Assembly: GCA_037783545.1 (NCBI GenBank)
Contig: JBBELK010000096.1
Location: 2,356,001-2,420,000 of the forward strand
Direction of reading: 5' to 3'
Length of the DNA stretch: 64,000 nucleotides
DNA from: Henricia sp. BOLD:AAB3569
Lineage: Eukaryota; Echinodermata; Asteroidea; Spinulosida; Echinasteridae
A model generated the notes under the pieces. It did not search any database, had not been told where the DNA came from, and saw nothing but the letters and a program-made list of their open reading frames with translations. Shown one piece after another: positions 24,800 to 37,035 of the stretch. The position numbers and the translations under genes are program-made. Numbering within the stretch: the stretch's first letter is position 1; every line of letters starts with the position of its first letter.

Positions 24800-27700
24800 T
24801 ACACGGACAGCCACGGTCTGCAGAGCAGGCAGGAAGCCCGAGCCCAGTTTTCCCTAAACTCTGAAATTTCTCCGCCATTTCCCGGCGAAAGTCTGTCAAT
24901 TTTTCAGGACAAGTGCGGAATATAGACTGTTTGGAGCATGCAAAATTTGAAGTTCGTCGGAAAATTTCTTGACTTCCAAATTTGCCGACGTTTGTACCAC
25001 ACTTTGACCAAATTCCCGTCCCAAACAAGACTGAGCATGCGCACGAGTGATCAGGAGTACACGGACAGCCACGGTCCGCAGAGCAGGCAAGAAGCCCGAG
25101 CCCAGTTTTTCCTAAACTCTGAAATTTCTCGGCCATTTGCCGGCGAAAGTCTGTCAATTTTTCAGGACAAGTGCGGAATATAGACTGTTTGGAGCATGCA
25201 AAATTTGAAGTTCGTCGGAAAATTTCTTGACTGGCAAATTTGCCGAAGTTTGGAGCACACTTTCACCAAATTTCCGTCCCAAACAAAACTGAGCATGCGC
25301 ACGAGTCAGGAGTACACGGACAGCCACGGTCTGCAGAGCAGGCAGGAAGCCCGAGCCCAGTTTTCCCTAAACTCTGAAATTTCTCGGCCATTTCCCGGCG
25401 AAAGTCTGTCAATTTTTCAGGACAAGTGCGGAATATATAGACTGTTTGGAGTATGCAAAATTTGAAGTTCGTCGGACGTTTGGACCACACTTTGACCAAA
25501 TTCCCGTCCCAAACAAGACTGAGCATGCGCACGAGTCAGGAGTACACGGACAGCCACGGTCTGCAGAGCAGGCAGGAAGCCCGAGCCCAGTTTTCCCTAA
25601 ACTCTGAAATTTCTCGGCCATTTCCAGGCGAAAGTCTGTCAATTTTTCAGGACAAGTGCGGAGGAATATGGACTGTTTGGAGCATGCACAATTTGAAGTT
25701 CGTCGGAAAATTTCTTGACTAGCAAATTTGCCGAAGTTTGGAGCACACTTTCACCAAATTCCCGTCCCAAACAAAACTGAGCATGCGCACGAGTCAGGAG
25801 TACACGGACAGCCACGGTCTGCAGAGCAGGCAGGAAGCCCGAGCCCAGTTTTCCCTAAACTCTGAAATTTCTCGGCCATTTCCCGGCGAAAGTCTGTCAA
25901 TTTTTCAGGACAAGTGCGGAATATATAGACTGTTTGGAGTATGCAAAATTTGAAGTTCGTCGGACGTTTGACCACACTTTGACCAAATTCCCGTCCCAAA
26001 CAAGACTGAGCATGCGCACGAGTCAGGAGTACACGGACAGCCACGGTCTACAGAGCAGGCAGGAAGCCCGAGCCCAGTTTTCCCTAAACTCTAAAATTTC
26101 TCGGCCATTTCCAGGCGAAAGTCTGTCAATTTTTCAGGACAAGTGCGGAGGAATATGGACTGTTTGGAGCATGCACAATTTGAAGTTCGTCGGAAAATTT
26201 CTTGACTTGCAAATTTGCCGACGTTTGGACGACACTTTGACAAAATTCCCGTCCCAAACAAGACTGAGCATGCGCACGAGTCAGGAGTACACGGACAGCC
26301 ACGGTCTGCAGAGCAGGCAGGAAGCCCGAGCCCAGTTTTCCCTAAACTCTGAAATTTCTCGGCCATTTCCCGGCGAAAGTCTGTCAATTTTTCAGGACAA
26401 GTGCGGAATATAGACTGTTTGGAGTATGCAAAATTTGAAGTTCGTCGGAAAATTTCTTGACTTCCAAATTTGCCGACGTTTGGACCACACTTTGACCAAA
26501 TTCCCGTCCCAAACAAGACTGAGCATGCGCACGAGTCAGGAGTACACGGACAGCCACGGTCTGCAGAGCAGGCAGGAAGCCCGAGCCCAGTTTTCCCTAA
26601 ACTCTGAAATTTCTCGGCCATTTCCCGGCGAAAGTCTGTCAATTTTTCAGGACAAGTGCGGAATATAGACTGTTTGGAGCATGCAAAATTTGAAGTTCGT
26701 CGGAAAATTTCTTGACTTCCAAATTTGCCGACGTTTGTACCACACTTTGACCAAATTCCCGTCCCAAACAAGACTGAGCATGCGCACGAGTGATCAGGAG
26801 TACACGGACAGCCACGGTCCGCAGAGCAGGCAAGAAGCCCGAGCCCAGTTTTTCCTAAACTCTGAAATTTCTCGGCCATTTGCCGGCGAAAGTCTGTCAA
26901 TTTTTCAGGACAAGTGCGGAATATAGACTGTTTGGAGCATGCAAAATTTGAAGTTCGTCGGAAAATTTCTTGACTAGCAAATTTGCCGAAGTTTGGAGCA
27001 CACTTTCACCAAATTTCCGTCCCAAACAAAACTGAGCATGCGCACGAGTCAGGAGTACACGGACAGCCACGGTCTGCAGAGCAGGCAGGAAGCCCGAGCC
27101 CAGTTTTCCCTAAACTCTGAAATTTCTCGGCCATTTCCCGGCGAAAGTCTGTCAATTTTTCAGGACAAGTGCGGAATATATAGACTGTTTGGAGTATGCA
27201 AAATTTGAAGTTCGTCGGACGTTTGGACCACACTTTGACCAAATTCCCGTCCCAAACAAGACTGAGCATGCGCACGAGTCAGGAGTACACGGACAGCCAC
27301 GGTCTGCAGAGCAGGCAGGAAGCCCGAGCCCAGTTTTCCCTAAACTCTGAAATTTCTCGGCCATTTCCAGGCGAAAGTCTGTCAATTTTTCAGGACAAGT
27401 GCGGAGGAATATGGACTGTTTGGAGCATGCACAATTTGAAGTTCGTCGGAAAATTTCTTGACTAGCAAATTTGCCGAAGTTTGGAGCACACTTTCACCAA
27501 ATTCCCGTCCCAAACAAAACTGAGCATGCGCACGAGTCAGGAGTACACGGACAGCCACGGTCTGCAGAGCAGGCAGGAAGCCCGAGCCCAGTTTTCCCTA
27601 AACTCTGAAATTTCTCGGCCATTTCCCGGCGAAAGTCTGTCAATTTTTCAGGACAAGTGCGGAATATATAGACTGTTTGGAGTATGCAAAATTTGAAGTT

Positions 27701-28280
27701 CGTCGGACGTTTGGACCACACTTTGACCAAATTCCCGTCCCAAACAAGACTGAGCATGCGCACGAGTCAGGAGTACACGGACAGCCACGGTCTACAGAGC
27801 AGGCAGGAAGCCCGAGCCCAGTTTTCCCTAAACTCTAAAATTTCTCGGCCATTTCCAGGCGAAAGTCTGTCAATTTTTCAGGACAAGTGCGGAGGAATAT
27901 GGACTGTTTGGAGCATGCACAATTTGAAGTTCGTCGGAAAATTTCTTGACTTGCAAATTTGCCGACGTTTGGACGACACTTTGACAAAATTCCCGTCCCA
28001 AACAAGACTGAGCATGCGCACGAGTCAGGAGTACACGGACAGCCACGGTCTGCAGAGCAGGCAGGAAGCCCGAGCCCAGTTTTCCCTAAACTCTGAAATT
28101 TCTCGGCCATTTCCCGGCGAAAGTCTGTCAATTTTTCAGGACAAGTGCGGAATATAGACTGTTTGGAGTATGCAAAATTTGAAGTTCGTCGGAAAATTTC
28201 TTGACTTCCAAATTTGCCGACGTTTGGACCACACTTTGACAAAATTCCCGTCCCAAACAAGACTGAGCATGCGCACGAGT
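24800..28280. repeat. 7-unit tandem duplication (1,743 bp period)
   Basis: Unit starts 24938, 25196, 25453, 25684, 25941 and 26171 recur at 26681, 26939, 27196, 27427, 27684 and 27915. Shared private alleles are TTTTTCCTAAACTC (25106 and 26849), AAATTTCCGTCC (25268 and 27011), GGTCTACAGAG (26046 and 27792) and GGACGACAC with GACAAAATT (26228 and 27972). Copies differ at CTGGCAAATTT (25231) against CTAGCAAATTT, and by a lost G at about 25,969. Outer limits are approximate. Confidence 0.88.
26426..26680 (+). repeat. Reference 255 bp monomer
   Basis: This unit matches the majority base at essentially every variable site and serves as the reference here. It is 124/255 GC (48.6%) with 65 C, 59 G and 14 CpG, close to the 15 expected. 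Landmarks, in unit coordinates: three AAATTT tracts at about 6-11, 25-30 and 41-46; a GC-rich middle at about 98-170; a second SphI-type GCATGC at 98-103; a PstI-type CTGCAG at about 136-141; and a pyrimidine-rich AATTTTTCAGG at about 216-226. The first GCATGC spans the unit boundary, so SphI is expected to give fragments of about 99 and 156 bp. The length is exactly 85 codons. Confidence 0.95.
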
Positions 28281-31200
28281 CAGGAGTACACGGACAGCCA
28301 CGGTCTGCAGAGCAGGCAGGAAGCCCGAGCCCAGTTTTCCCCAAACTCTGAAATTTCTCGGCCATTTCCAGGCGAAAGTCTGTCAATTTTTCAGGACAAG
28401 TGCGGAGGAATATGGACTGTTTGGAGCATGCACAATTTGAAGTTCGTCGGAAAATTTCTTGACTTGCAAATTTGCCGACGTTTGGACCACACTTTGACCA
28501 AATTCCCGTCCCAAACAAGACTGAGCATGCGCACGAGTCAGGAGTACACGGACAGCCACGGTCTGCAGAGCAGGCAGGAAGCCCGAGCCCAGTTTTCCCT
28601 AAACTCTGAAATTTCTCGGCCATTTCCCGGCGAAAGTCTGTCAATTTTTCAGGACAAGTGCGGAATATAGACTGTTTGGAGCATGCAAAATTTGAAGTTC
28701 GTCGGAAAATTTCTTGACTTCCAAAATTGACGACGTTTGGACCACACTTTGACCAAATTCCCGTCCCAAACAAGACTGAGCATGCGCACGAGTGATCAGG
28801 AGTACAAGGACAGCCACGGTCTGCAGAGCAGGCAGGAAGCCCGAGCCCAGTTTTCCCTAAACTCTGAAATTTCTCGGCCATTTCCCGGCGAAAGTCTGTC
28901 AATTTTTCAGGACAAGTGCGGAATATAGACTGTTTGGAGTATGCAAAATTTGAAGTTCGTCGGAAAATTTCTTGACTTCCAAATTTGCCGACGTTTAGAC
29001 CACACTTTGACCAAATTCCCGTCCCAAACAAGACTGAGCATGCGCACGAGTCAGGAGTACACGGACAGCCACGGTCTGCAGAGCAGGCAGGAAGCCCGAG
29101 CCCAGTTTTCCCTAAACTCTGAAATTTCTCGGCCATTTCCCTGCGAAAGTCTGTCAATTTTTCAGGACAAGTGCGGAATATGGACTGTTTGGAGCATGCA
29201 CAATTTGAAGTTCGTCGGAAAATTTCTTGACTTGCAAATTTGCCGACGTTTGGACCACACTTTGACAAAATTCCTGTCCCAAACAAGACTGAGCATGCGC
29301 ACGAGTGATCAGGAGTACACGGACAGCCACGGTCCGCAGAGCAGGCAAGAAGCCCGAGCCCAGTTTTCCCTAAACTCTGAAATTTCTCGGCCATTTGCCG
29401 GCGAAAGTCTGTCAATTTTTCAGGACAAGTGCGGAATATAGACTGTTTGGAGCATGCAAAATTTGAAGTTCGTCGGAAAATTTCTTGACTAGCAAATTTG
29501 CCGAAGTTTGGAGCACACTTTCACCAAATTCCCGTCCCAAACAAAACTGAGCATGCTCACGAGTCAGGAGTACACGGACAGCCACGGTCTGCAGAGCAGG
29601 CAGGAAGCCCGAGCCCAGTTTTCCCTAAACTCTGAAATTTCTCGGCCATTTCCCGGCGAAAGTCTGTCAATTTTTCAGGACAAGTGCGGAATATAGACTG
29701 TTTGGAACATGCAAAATTTGAAGTTCGTCGGAAAATTTCTTGACTTCCAAATTTGCCGACGTTTGGACCACACTTTGACCAAATTCCCTTCCAAACAAGA
29801 CTGAGCATGCGCACGAGTGATCAGGAGTACACGGACAGCCACGGTCTGCAGAGCAGGCAGGAAGCCCGAGCCCAGTTTTCCCTAAACTCTGAAATTTCTC
29901 GGCCATTTGCCGGCGAAAGTCTGTCAATTTTTCAGGACAAGTGCGGAATATAGACTGTTTGGAGCATGCAAAATTTGATGTTCGTCGGAAAATTTCTTGA
30001 CTAGCAAATTTGCCGAAGTTTGGAGCACACTTTCACCAAATTCCCGTCCCAAACAAAACTGAGCATGCGCACGAGTCAGGAGTACACGGACAGCCACAGT
30101 CTGCAGAGCAGGCAGGAAGCCCGAGCCCAGTTTTCCCTAAACTCTGAAATTTCTCGGCCATTTCCCGGCGAAAGTCTGTCAATTTTTCAGGACAAGTGCG
30201 GAATATAGACTGTTTGGAACATGCAAAATTTGAAGTTCGTCGGAAAATTTCTTGACTAGCAAATTTGCCGAAGTTTGGAGCACACTTTCACCAAATTCCC
30301 GTCCCAAACAAAACTGAGCATGCGCACGAGTCAGGAGTACACGGACAGCCACGGTCTGCAGAGCAGGCAGGAAGCCCGAGCCCAGTTTTCCCTAAACTCT
30401 GAAATTTCTCGGCCATTTCCCGGCGAAAGTCTGTCAATTTTTCAGGACAAGTGCGGAATATATAGACTGTTTGGAGTATGCAAAATTTGAAGTTCGTCGG
30501 ACGTTTGGACCACACTTTGACCAAATTCCCGTCCCAAACAAGACTGAGCATGCGCACGAGTCAGGAGTACACGGACAGCCACGGTCTGCAGAGCAGGCAG
30601 GAAGCCCGAGCCCAGTTTTCCCTAAACTCTTACATTTCTCGGCCATTTCCAGGCGAAAGTCTGTCAATTTTTCAGGACAAGTGCGGAATATAGACTGTTT
30701 GGAGCATGCAACATTTGAAGTTCGTCCCAAAATTTCTTGACTTCCAAATTTGCCGACGTTTGGACAACACTTTGACCAAATTCCCGTCCCAAACAAGACT
30801 GAGCATGCGCACGAGTGATCAGGAGTACACGGACAGCCACGGTCCGCAGAGCAGGCAAGAAGCCCGAGCCCAGTTTTCCCTAAACTCTGAAATTTCTCGG
30901 CCATTTGCCGGCGAAAGTCTGTCAATTTTTCAGGACAAGTGCGGAATATAGAGTGTTTGGAGCATGCAAAATTTGTAGTTCGTCGGAAAATTTCTTGACT
31001 TGCAAATTTGCCGACGTTTGGACCACACTTTGACCAAATTCCCGTCCCAAACAAGACTGAGCATGCGCACGAGTCAGGAGTACACGGACAGCCACGGTCT
31101 GCAGAGCAGGCAGGAAGCCCGAGCCCAGTTTTCCCTAAACTCTTAAATTTCTCGGCCATTTCCCGGCGAAAGTCTGTCAATTTTTCAGGACAAGTGCGGA

Positions 31201-31476
31201 ATATAGACTGTTTGGAGCATGCAACATTTGAAGCTCGTCGCAAAATTTATTGACTTCCAAATTTGCCGACGTTTGGACCACACTTTGACCAAATTCCCGT
31301 CCCAAACAAGACTGAGCATGCGCACGAGTGATCAGGAGTACACGGACAGCCACGGTCCGCAGAGCAGGCAAGAAGCCCGAGCCCAGTTTTCCCTAAACTC
31401 TGAAATTTCTCGGCCATTTGCCGGCGAAAGTCTGTCAATTTTTCAGGACAAGTGCGGAATATAGACTGTTTGGAGC

Positions 31477-31734
31477 ATGCAACATTTGAAGTTCGTCGCA
31501 AAATTTCTTGACTTCCAAATTTGCCGACGTTTGGACAACACTTTGACCAAATTCCCGTCCCAAACAAGACTGAGCATGCGCACGAGTGATCAGGAGTACA
31601 CGGACAGCCACGGTCCGCAGAGCAGGCAAGAAGCCCGAGCCCAGTTTTCCCTAAACTCTGAAATTTCTCGGCCATTTGCCGGCGAAAGTCTGTCAATTTT
31701 TCAGGACAAGTGCGGAATATAGAGTGTTTGGAGC
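31477..31734 (+). repeat. Class a unit exemplar (258 bp, +GAT, TCGTCGC)
   Basis: Diagnostic bases are GCAACATTTGAAGTTCGTCGC, GGACAACAC, the GAT insertion that creates a BclI-type TGATCA, GGTCCGCAGAGCAGGCAAG and ATTTGCCGGCG. A subtype has GAAGCTCGTCGC and TTTTCTCTAAAC (for example 32475). Class a is the dominant type from 31 to 56 kb and is nearly absent elsewhere. Confidence 0.9.
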
Positions 31735-32989
31735 ATGCAAAATTTGAAGTTCGTCGGAAAATTTCTTGACTAGCAAATTTGCCGAAGTTTGGAGCACACT
31801 TTCACCAAATTCCCGTCCCAAACAAAACTGAGCATGCGCACGAGTCAGGAGTACACGGACAGCCACGGTCTGCAGAGCAGGCAGGAAGCCCGAGCCCAGT
31901 TTTCCCTAAACTCTGAAATTTCTCGGCCATTTCCCGGCGAAAGTCTGTCAATTTTTCAGGACAAGTGCGGAATATATAGACTGTTTGGAGTATGCAAAAT
32001 TTGAAGTTCGTCGGACGTTTGGACCACACTTTGACCAAATTCCCGTCCCAAACAAGACTGAGCATGCGCACGAGTCAGGAGTACACGGACAGCCACGGTC
32101 TGCAGAGCAGGCAGGAAGCCCGAGCCCAGTTTTCCCTAAACTCTGAAATTTCTCGGCCATTTCCAGGCGAAAGTCTGTCAATTTTTCAGGACAAGTGCGG
32201 AATATAGACTGTTTGGAGCATGCAAAATTTGAAGTTCGTCGGAAAATTTCTTGACTTGCAAATTTGCCGACGTTTGGACCACACTTTGACCAAATTCCCG
32301 TCCCAAACAAGACTGAGCATGCGCACGAGTCAGGAGTACACGGACAGCCACGGTCTGCAGAGCAGGCAGGAAGCCCGAGCCCAGTTTTCCCTAAACTCTT
32401 AAATTTCTCGGCCATTTCCCGGCGAAAGTCTGTCAATTTTTCAGGACAAGTGCGGAATATAGACTGTTTGGAGCATGCAACATTTGAAGCTCGTCGCAAA
32501 ATTTCTTGACTTCCAAATTTGCCGACGTTTGGACCACACTTTGACCAAATTCCCGTCCCAAACAAGACTGAGCATGCGCACGAGTGATCAGGAGTACACG
32601 GACAGCCACGGTCCGCAGAGCAGGCAAGAAGCCCGAGCCCAGTTTTCTCTAAACTCTGAAATTTCTCGGCCATTTGCCGGCGAAAGTCTGTCAATTTTTC
32701 AGGACAAGTGCGGAATATAGACTGTTTGGAGCATGCAACATTTGAAGTTCGTCGGAAAATTTCTTGACTAGCAAATTTGCCGAAGTTTGGAGCACACTTT
32801 CACCAAATTCCCGTCCCAAACAAAACTGAGCATGCGCACGAGTCAGGAGTACACGGACAGCCACGGTCTGCAGAGCAGGCAGGAAGCCCGAGCCCAGTTT
32901 TCCCTAAACTCTGAAATTTCTCGGCCATTTCCCGGCGAAAGTCTGTCAATTTTTCAGGACAAGTGCGGAATATATAGACTGTTTGGAGT

Positions 32990-34243
32990 ATGCAAAATTT
33001 GAAGTTCGTCGGACGTTTGGACCACACTTTGACCAAATTCCCGTCCCAAACAAGACTGAGCATGCGCACGAGTCAGGAGTACACGGACAGCCACGGTCTG
33101 CAGAGCAGGCAGGAAGCCCGAGCCCAGTTTTCCCTAAACTCTGAAATTTCTCGGCCATTTCCAGGCGAAAGTCTGTCAATTTTTCAGGACAAGTGCGGAG
33201 GAATATGGACTGTTTGGAGCATGCACAATTTGAAGTTCGTCGGAAAATTTCTTGACTTGCAAATTTGCCGACGTTTGGACCACACTTTGACCAAATTCCC
33301 GTCCCAAACAAGACTGAGCATGCGCACGAGTCAGGAGTACACGGACAGCCACGGTCTGCAGAGCAGGCAGGAAGCCCGAGCCCAGTTTTCCCTAAACTCT
33401 GAAATTTCTCGGCCATTTCCCGGCGAAAGTCTGTCAATTTTTCAGGACAAGTGCGGAATATAGACTGTTTGGAGTATGCAAAATTTGAAGTTCGTCGGAA
33501 AATTTCTTGACTTCCAAATTTGCCGACGTTTGGACCACACTTTGACCAAATTCCCGTCCCAAACAAGACTGAGCATGCGCACGAGTCAGGAGTACACGGA
33601 CAGCCACGGTCTGCAGAGCAGGCAGGAAGCCCGAGCCCAGTTTTCCCTAAACTCTGAAATTTCTCGGCCATTTCCCTGCGAAAGTCTGTCAATTTTTCAG
33701 GACAAGTGCGGAATATGGACTGTTTGGAGCATGCACAATTTGAAGTTCGTCGGAAAATTTCTTGACTTGCAAAATTGCCGACGTTTGGACCACACTTTGA
33801 CAAAATTCCTGTCCCAAACAAGACTGAGCATGCGCACGAGTCAGGAGTACACGGACAGCCACGGTCTGCAGAGCAGGCAGGCAGCCCGAGGCTAGTTTTC
33901 CCTAAACTCTGAAATTTCTCGGCCATTTCCCGGCGAAAGTCTGTCAATTTTTCAGGACAAGTGCGGAATATAGACTGTTTGGAGCATGCAACATTTGAAG
34001 TTCGTCGCAAAATTTCTTGACTTCCAAATTTGCCGACGTTTGGACAACACTTTGACCAAATTCCCGTCCCAAACAAGACTGAGCATGCGCACGAGTGATC
34101 AGGAGTACACGGACAGCCACGGTCCGCAGAGCAGGCAAGAAGCCCGAGCCCAGTTTTCCCTAAACTCTGAAATGTCTCGGCCATTTGCCGGCGAAAGTCT
34201 GTCAATTTTTCAGGACAAGTGCGGAATATAGACTGTTTGGAGC
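32990..34243. repeat. c-d-e-f-a higher-order cassette, first copy (1,254 bp)
   Basis: Classes c (32990), d (33221), e (33476), f (33731) and a (33986) stand in order. The same five-unit order recurs at 37809-39062, 43399-44654, 47655-48910 and 48911-50164, and with one unit lost at 46654-47654. This is the clearest higher-order repeat of domain C. Confidence 0.9.
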
Positions 34244-34498
34244 ATGCAAAATTTGAAGTTCGTCGGAAAATTTCTTGACTAGCAAATTTGCCGAAGTTTG
34301 GAGCACACTTTCACCAAATTCCCGTCCCAAACAAAACTGAGCATGCGCACGAGTCAGGAGTACACGGACAGCCACGGTCTGCAGAGCAGGCAGGAAGCCC
34401 GAGCCCAGTTTTCCCTAAACTCTGAAATTTCTCGGCCATTTCCCGGCGAAAGTCTGTCAATTTTTCAGGACAAGTGCGGAATATAGAGTGTTTGGAGC
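34244..34498 (+). repeat. Class b unit exemplar (255 bp, CTAGC / CTTTCACC)
   Basis: Diagnostic bases are GACTAGCAAATTTGCCGAAG, GGAGCACACTTTCACC and AACAAAACTGAG. The class first appears at 17073. The G to C change in CTTTCACC puts a TGA into the otherwise open minus-strand frame, which is why many long open frames end in these units. A subtype has GAGCTGGCAGG (39063, 41628, 44883, 53727, 54753). When followed by class c the unit ends in ATATATAG and is 257 bp. Confidence 0.9.
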
Positions 34499-35011
34499 AT
34501 GCAAAATTTGAAGTTCGTCGGAAAATTTCTTGACTTGCAAATTTGCCGACGTTTGGACCACACTTTGACCAAATTCCCGTCCCAAACAAGACTGAGCATG
34601 CGCACGAGTCAGGAGTACACGGACAGCCACGGTCTGCAGAGCAGGCAGGAAGCCCGAGCCCAGTTTTCCCTAAACTCTTAAATTTCTCGGCCATTTCCCG
34701 GCGAAAGTCTGTCAATTTTTCAGGACAAGTGCGGAATATAGACTGTTTGGAGCATGCAACATTTGAAGTTCGTCGCAAAATTTCTTGACTTCCAAATTTG
34801 CCGACGTTTGGACAACACTTTGACCAAATTCCCGTCCCAAACAAGACTGAGCATGCGCACGAGTGATCAGGAGTACACGGACAGCCACGGTCCGCAGAGC
34901 AGGCAAGAAGCCCGAGCCCAGTTTTCCCTAAACTCTGAAATTTCTCGGCCATTTGCCGGAGAAAGTCTGTCAATTTTTCAGGACAAGTGCGGAATATAGA
35001 CTGTTTGGAGC

Positions 35012-36037
35012 ATGCAAAATTTGAAGTTCGTCGGAAAATTTCTTGACTAGCAAATTTGCCGAAGTTTGGAGCACACTTTCACCAAATTCCCGTCCCAAAC
35101 AAAACTGAGCATGCGCACGAGTCAGGAGTACACGGACAGCCACGGTCTGCAGAGCAGGCAGGAAGCCCGAGCCCAGTTTTCCCTAAACTCTGAAATTTAT
35201 CGGCCATTTCCCGGCGAGAGTCTGTCAATTTTTCAGGACAAGTGCGGAATATAGACTGTTTGGAACATGCAAAATTTGAAGTTCGTCGGAAAATTTCTTG
35301 ACTTCCAAATTTGCCGACGTTTGGACCACACTTTGACCAAATTCCCGTCCCAAACAAGACTGAGCATGCGCACGAGTGATCAGGAGTACACGGACAGCCA
35401 CGGTCTGCAGAGCAGGCAGGAAGCCCGAGCCCAGTTTTCCCTAAACTCTGAAATTTCTCGGCCATTTCCCGGCGAAAGTCTGTCAATTTTTCAGGACAAG
35501 TGCGGAATATAGAGTGTTTGGAGCATGCAAAATTTGAAGTTCGTCGGAAAATTTCTTGACTTGCAAATTTGCCGACGTTTGGACCACACTTTGACCAAAT
35601 TCCCGTCCCAAACAAGACTGAGCATGCGCACGAGTCAGGAGGACACGGACAGCCACGGTCTGCAGAGCAGGCAGGAAGCCCGAGCCCAGTTTTCCCTAAA
35701 CTCTTAAATTTCTCGGCCATTTCCCGGCGAAAGTCTGTCAATTTTTCAGGACAAATGCGGAATATAGACTGTTTGGAGCATGCAACATTTGAAGTTCGTC
35801 GCAAAATTTCTTGACTTCCAAATTTGCCGACGTTTGGACAACACTTTGACCAAATTCCCGTCCCAAACAAGACTGAGCATGCGCACGAGTGATCAGGAGT
35901 ACACGGACAGCCACGGTCCGCAGAGCAGGCAAGAAGCCCGAGCCCAGTTTTCCCTAAACTCTGAAATTTCTCGGCCATTTGCCGGCGAAAGTCTGTCAAT
36001 TTTTTAGGACAAGTGCGGAATATAGACTGTTTGGAGC
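35012..36037. repeat. b-h-g-a higher-order cassette (1,026 bp)
   Basis: Units b (35012), h (35267, +GAT with GGTCTGCAG), g (35525, CTTGC with CTCTTAAATTT) and a (35780) follow one another. The same order occurs at 51930-52955, 53727-54752 and 54753-55778. The copies at 35012 and 51930 share the private AATTTATCGG and GGCGAGAGTC, linking loci 16.9 kb apart. Confidence 0.9.
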
Positions 36038-36807
36038 ATGCAAAATTTGAAGTTCGTCGGAAAATTTCTTGACTAGCAAATTTGCCGAAGTTTGGAGCAC
36101 ACTTTCACCAAATTCCCGTCCCAAACAAAACTGAGCATGCGCACGAGTCAGGAGTACACGGACAGCCACGGTCTGCAGAGCAGGCAGGAAGCCCGAGCCC
36201 AGTTTTCCCTAAACTCTGAAATTTCTCGGCCATTTCCCGGCGAAAGTCTGTCAATTTTTCAGGACAAGTGCGGAATATAGACTGTTTGGAGCATGCAACA
36301 TTTGAAGCTCGTCGCAAAATTTCTTGACTTCCAAATTTGCCGACGTTTGGACCACACTTTGACCAAATTCCCGTCCCAAACAAGACTGAGCATGCGTACG
36401 AGTGATCAGGAGTACACGGACAGCCACGGTCCGCAGAGCAGGCAAGAAGCCCGAGCCCAGTTTTCTCTAAACTCTGAAATTTCTCGGCCATTTGCCGGCG
36501 AAAGTCTGTCAATTTTTCAGGACAAGTGCGGAATATAGACTGTTTGGAACATGCAACATTTGAAGTTCGTCGGAAAATTTCTTGACTAGCAAATTTGCCG
36601 AAGTTTGGAGCACACTTTCACCAAATTCCCGTCCCAAACAAAACTGAGCATGCGCACGAGTCAGGAGTACACGGACAGCCACGGTCTGCAGAGCAGGCAG
36701 GAAGCCCGAGCCCAGTTTTCCCTAAACTCTGAAATTTCTCGGCCATTTCCCGGCGAAAGTCTGTCAATTTTTCAGGACAAGTGCGGAATATATAGACTGT
36801 TTGGAGT

Positions 36808-37035
36808 ATGCAAAATTTGAAGTTCGTCGGACGTTTGGACCACACTTTGACCAAATTCCCGTCCCAAACAAGACTGAGCATGCGCACGAGTCAGGAGTAC
36901 ACGGACAGCCACGGTCTGCAGAGCAGGCAGGAAGCCCGAGCCCAGTTTTCCCTAAACTCTTAAATTTCTCGGCCATTTCCCGGCGAAAGTCTGTCAATTT
37001 TTCAGGACAAGTGCGGAATATAGACTGTTTGGAGC
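36808..37035 (+). repeat. Class c unit exemplar (228 bp, 27 bp deletion)
   Basis: GTTCGTCGG joins directly to ACGTTTGG, losing 27 bp that hold two of the three AAATTT tracts. I count 20 such units: 17588, 21908, 23424, 25453, 25941, 27196, 27684, 30478, 31992, 32990, 36808, 37809, 42911, 43399, 44655, 45653, 46654, 47655, 48911 and 50422. Those followed by +GGA are 230-231 bp. Every one begins GGAGTATGC and is preceded by the +TA form ATATATAG. Confidence 0.92.

Larger units (their letters stand above)
14676..30705. repeat. Array domain B
   Basis: In this domain the insertion and deletion alleles first appear: +GAT at 15,131, +TA (ATATATAG) at about 15,519, +GGA (GCGGAGGAATATGG) at about 15,771, the CTAGCAAATTTGCCGAAG class at about 17,108, and the 27 bp deletion near 17,608. 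It holds a tandem 3.8 kb duplication, a 499 bp local duplication and a 1,743 bp duplication. No gene or foreign element was seen. Confidence 0.85.

Noticed and set aside
26641..26651. 3' splice-site-like AATTTTTCAGG in every unit, with one donor-like CAGGTAGGA at 5567
   Set aside because: A short pyrimidine tract plus CAG is expected by chance in a repeated unit, and the donor form is a single point variant. There is no exon structure to go with it.
26426..26668. Plus-strand 80-81 residue frames beginning at GCATGC, one per unit
   Set aside because: They are the same unit translated about 200 times and always stop at AATATAG. Where the stop is lost (AATATGG) the frame simply runs into the next unit. 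There is no sign of a gene.
26426..26680. tRNA-derived (SINE-like) internal promoter, B-box GGTTCGANNCC
   Set aside because: AGTTCGTCGGA keeps only GTTCG of the box, and no A-box lies at the right distance upstream.
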